Source of the DNA: Litomosoides sigmodontis
Taxonomy: Eukaryota > Nematoda > Chromadorea > Rhabditida > Onchocercidae
NCBI GenBank assembly: GCA_963070105.1
Contig: OY718803.1
Coordinates: 2,710,507-2,774,506, forward strand
DNA: 64,000 nt
Direction of reading: 5' to 3'
Part shown: positions 63,101 through 64,000 of the stretch, in pieces
How positions within the stretch are numbered: the first letter of the stretch is position 1
How the letters are laid out: every line of letters begins with the position of its first letter
Notes under the pieces: model-generated
Told to the model about the DNA's origin: nothing
The model's database searches: none
Seen by the model: the letters and a program-made list of their open reading frames with translations, nothing else
Made by a program: the position numbers and the translations under genes

Positions 63101-64000
63101 TAAGTTTGCCGATCGACCAGGCGTTTGGTTCTTTTGTCAAATTCAAATGTGTATGAAGAAGGAAGGAATGTGTCAAGGAATTACGGTAGATTTTTTTGCA
63201 AAAAAAAAAATTAAAAATTATTTGCTAATTTTAATGAGATTTTTACTGCTATTTTTAAATATTTCATTTCATTTCATTTCCTTCCTTTTTTTTTTTGTAA
63301 ATGTTAAAAGGGAAAAATGAACGATGCGCACAGAACAAACAAAATATTTGTTGAAGAAGTATTTCCACTTTTTTTAATTTAAAAAAAATAATTTAGCCGC
63401 CAGCTTGCACAGCACAAACCGGAAATGTAGTGTACGGTGGAGAGGAGGAAGAGGAGGAAGTACAAAAAGGTTCCGGACGGATAAAACCGTTGTCGCTAAT
63501 AGCATCATCAACAAAATCGGCAAAGGAGGAACAAAAAGAGAAGGAAGAAAATTCAGAAAATCAAATAGGAGACGGTAGCGACGAATCTGCGGATGTATAT
63601 TTAGTGGAACATGGCAGGTTTAATTTATAAAATTTTGTATGAATTAATTTTTTTGGTTTTGAAAAGTATTTTTTGGCTGTTTTCAGTTAGCAAACAGTCC
63701 AATTTGTTTTAAAGTTTGTTTCCAAATTCTCGTCTTCCTCCAATGCAATAGTTAAGTTGAAAAGTGAAATTTGCAAATTTAATTTGCAAAAATTATTGTG
63801 CATCAATTAATGTTGCATAAATTTTTGCGCAAATTTAATTTGACAGAAATAATTTCCATTTTCATGTTTTGTTTTTTTTTTGAGACCCCTATCGGGATTT
63901 CGTCCGAAGAATGCGATTGAGTACGAGGAGAGTGATGGAATTTACGATGAATTGGAAATTACTACGACGAAGTTGCGAAGTGCTGGAAGAGATTCGCGGA
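60126..64000 (+). CDS. ZP-domain cuticlin-like protein, partial at the window end
   Basis: Nine exons seen: 60126(?)-60237, 60422-60549, 60954-61007, 61277-61365, 62426-62592, 62779-62857, 63020-63185, 63397-63617, 63885 to beyond 64000, all in phase. The product follows the nematode cuticlin ZP order: NPDIECLDEHIRIFVKT, GRIYAKGKADKQACM, GTCGMRSLRS, DPRGMYYGITIVVSFH, FITKVDQAFHVKCFFEEA, IPGCSYSIH, VLHQWHCDD, YGILINNCYVTDGFGKRTEV, GCSIDPILI, VFKFADRPGVWFFCQIQMC. After the ZP module comes an acidic, Glu-rich linker (GGEEEEEEVQKGSGRIKP). Such proteins polymerise in the cuticle or apical matrix. The start is uncertain: ATG 60126 falls inside a short hydrophobic run (ILLVVM), so the true signal peptide probably begins in an unrecognised upstream exon. 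The C-terminus and membrane anchor are outside the window. Confidence 0.92.
61672..61772. repeat. Inverted GA/CT tract pair in a ZP-gene intron
   Basis: A GA-rich tract at about 61672-61708 is followed, after roughly 35 bp, by a CT-rich tract at 61740-61772. The two tracts are largely complementary and could form an imperfect stem within the 1.06-kb intron 4. Confidence 0.8.

Overview
This window is eukaryotic nuclear DNA, almost certainly from a nematode. It is very AT-rich, its genes are split into many small exons of about 45 to 230 bp with GT/AG introns and nematode-style TTTCAG acceptors, and the protein set includes a ZP-domain cuticlin and a worm-type secreted PLA2-like protein. Intron sizes and composition recall parasitic (spirurid or filarial-like) clade III worms, but that placement is inference. 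There are no bacterial genes, CRISPR arrays or intact transposons that I can see.

Layout. 1-5746 is repeat-speckled non-coding DNA. 5764-18668 (+) is a Milton/TRAK mitochondrial trafficking adaptor in 15 exons (model closes in frame at 663 aa). Its first and third introns carry enormous pure triplet tracts, (TTA)n and (TAA)n, which are reverse complements of each other. 20425-37624 (-) is a UBR1/UBR2-type N-degron E3 ligase, tail to tail with the TRAK gene; UBR box, ClpS-like domain, RING-H2 and C-terminal Cys/His region are all readable. A 2 kb shared 5' region separates it from exoc-5/sec-10 (39649-44394, +, 16 exons, 712 aa). Then follow, all on +, a compact TPR plus RPAP3-C co-chaperone (45590-49018, 7 exons, 303 aa), a secreted PLA2-like protein (53888-55639, 5 exons, 180 aa), and a ZP-domain cuticlin-like gene (60126 to beyond 64000).

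The genes do not form one pathway. TRAK (mitochondrial transport), Sec10 (exocyst tethering), UBR1 (protein turnover) and the RPAP3-like protein (HSP90/R2TP chaperoning) are broadly expressed housekeeping or neuronal genes; the PLA2-like and ZP proteins are secreted or cuticular. The exon models of exoc-5, trak-1, the RPAP3-like gene and the PLA2-like gene were built by hand from splice consensus and phase, and each totals an exact multiple of three, which is the main internal check.

The most noteworthy structural signal is the pair of mutually complementary giant triplet repeats flanking TRAK exons 2 and 3, which could fold the pre-mRNA into a very long intramolecular duplex.
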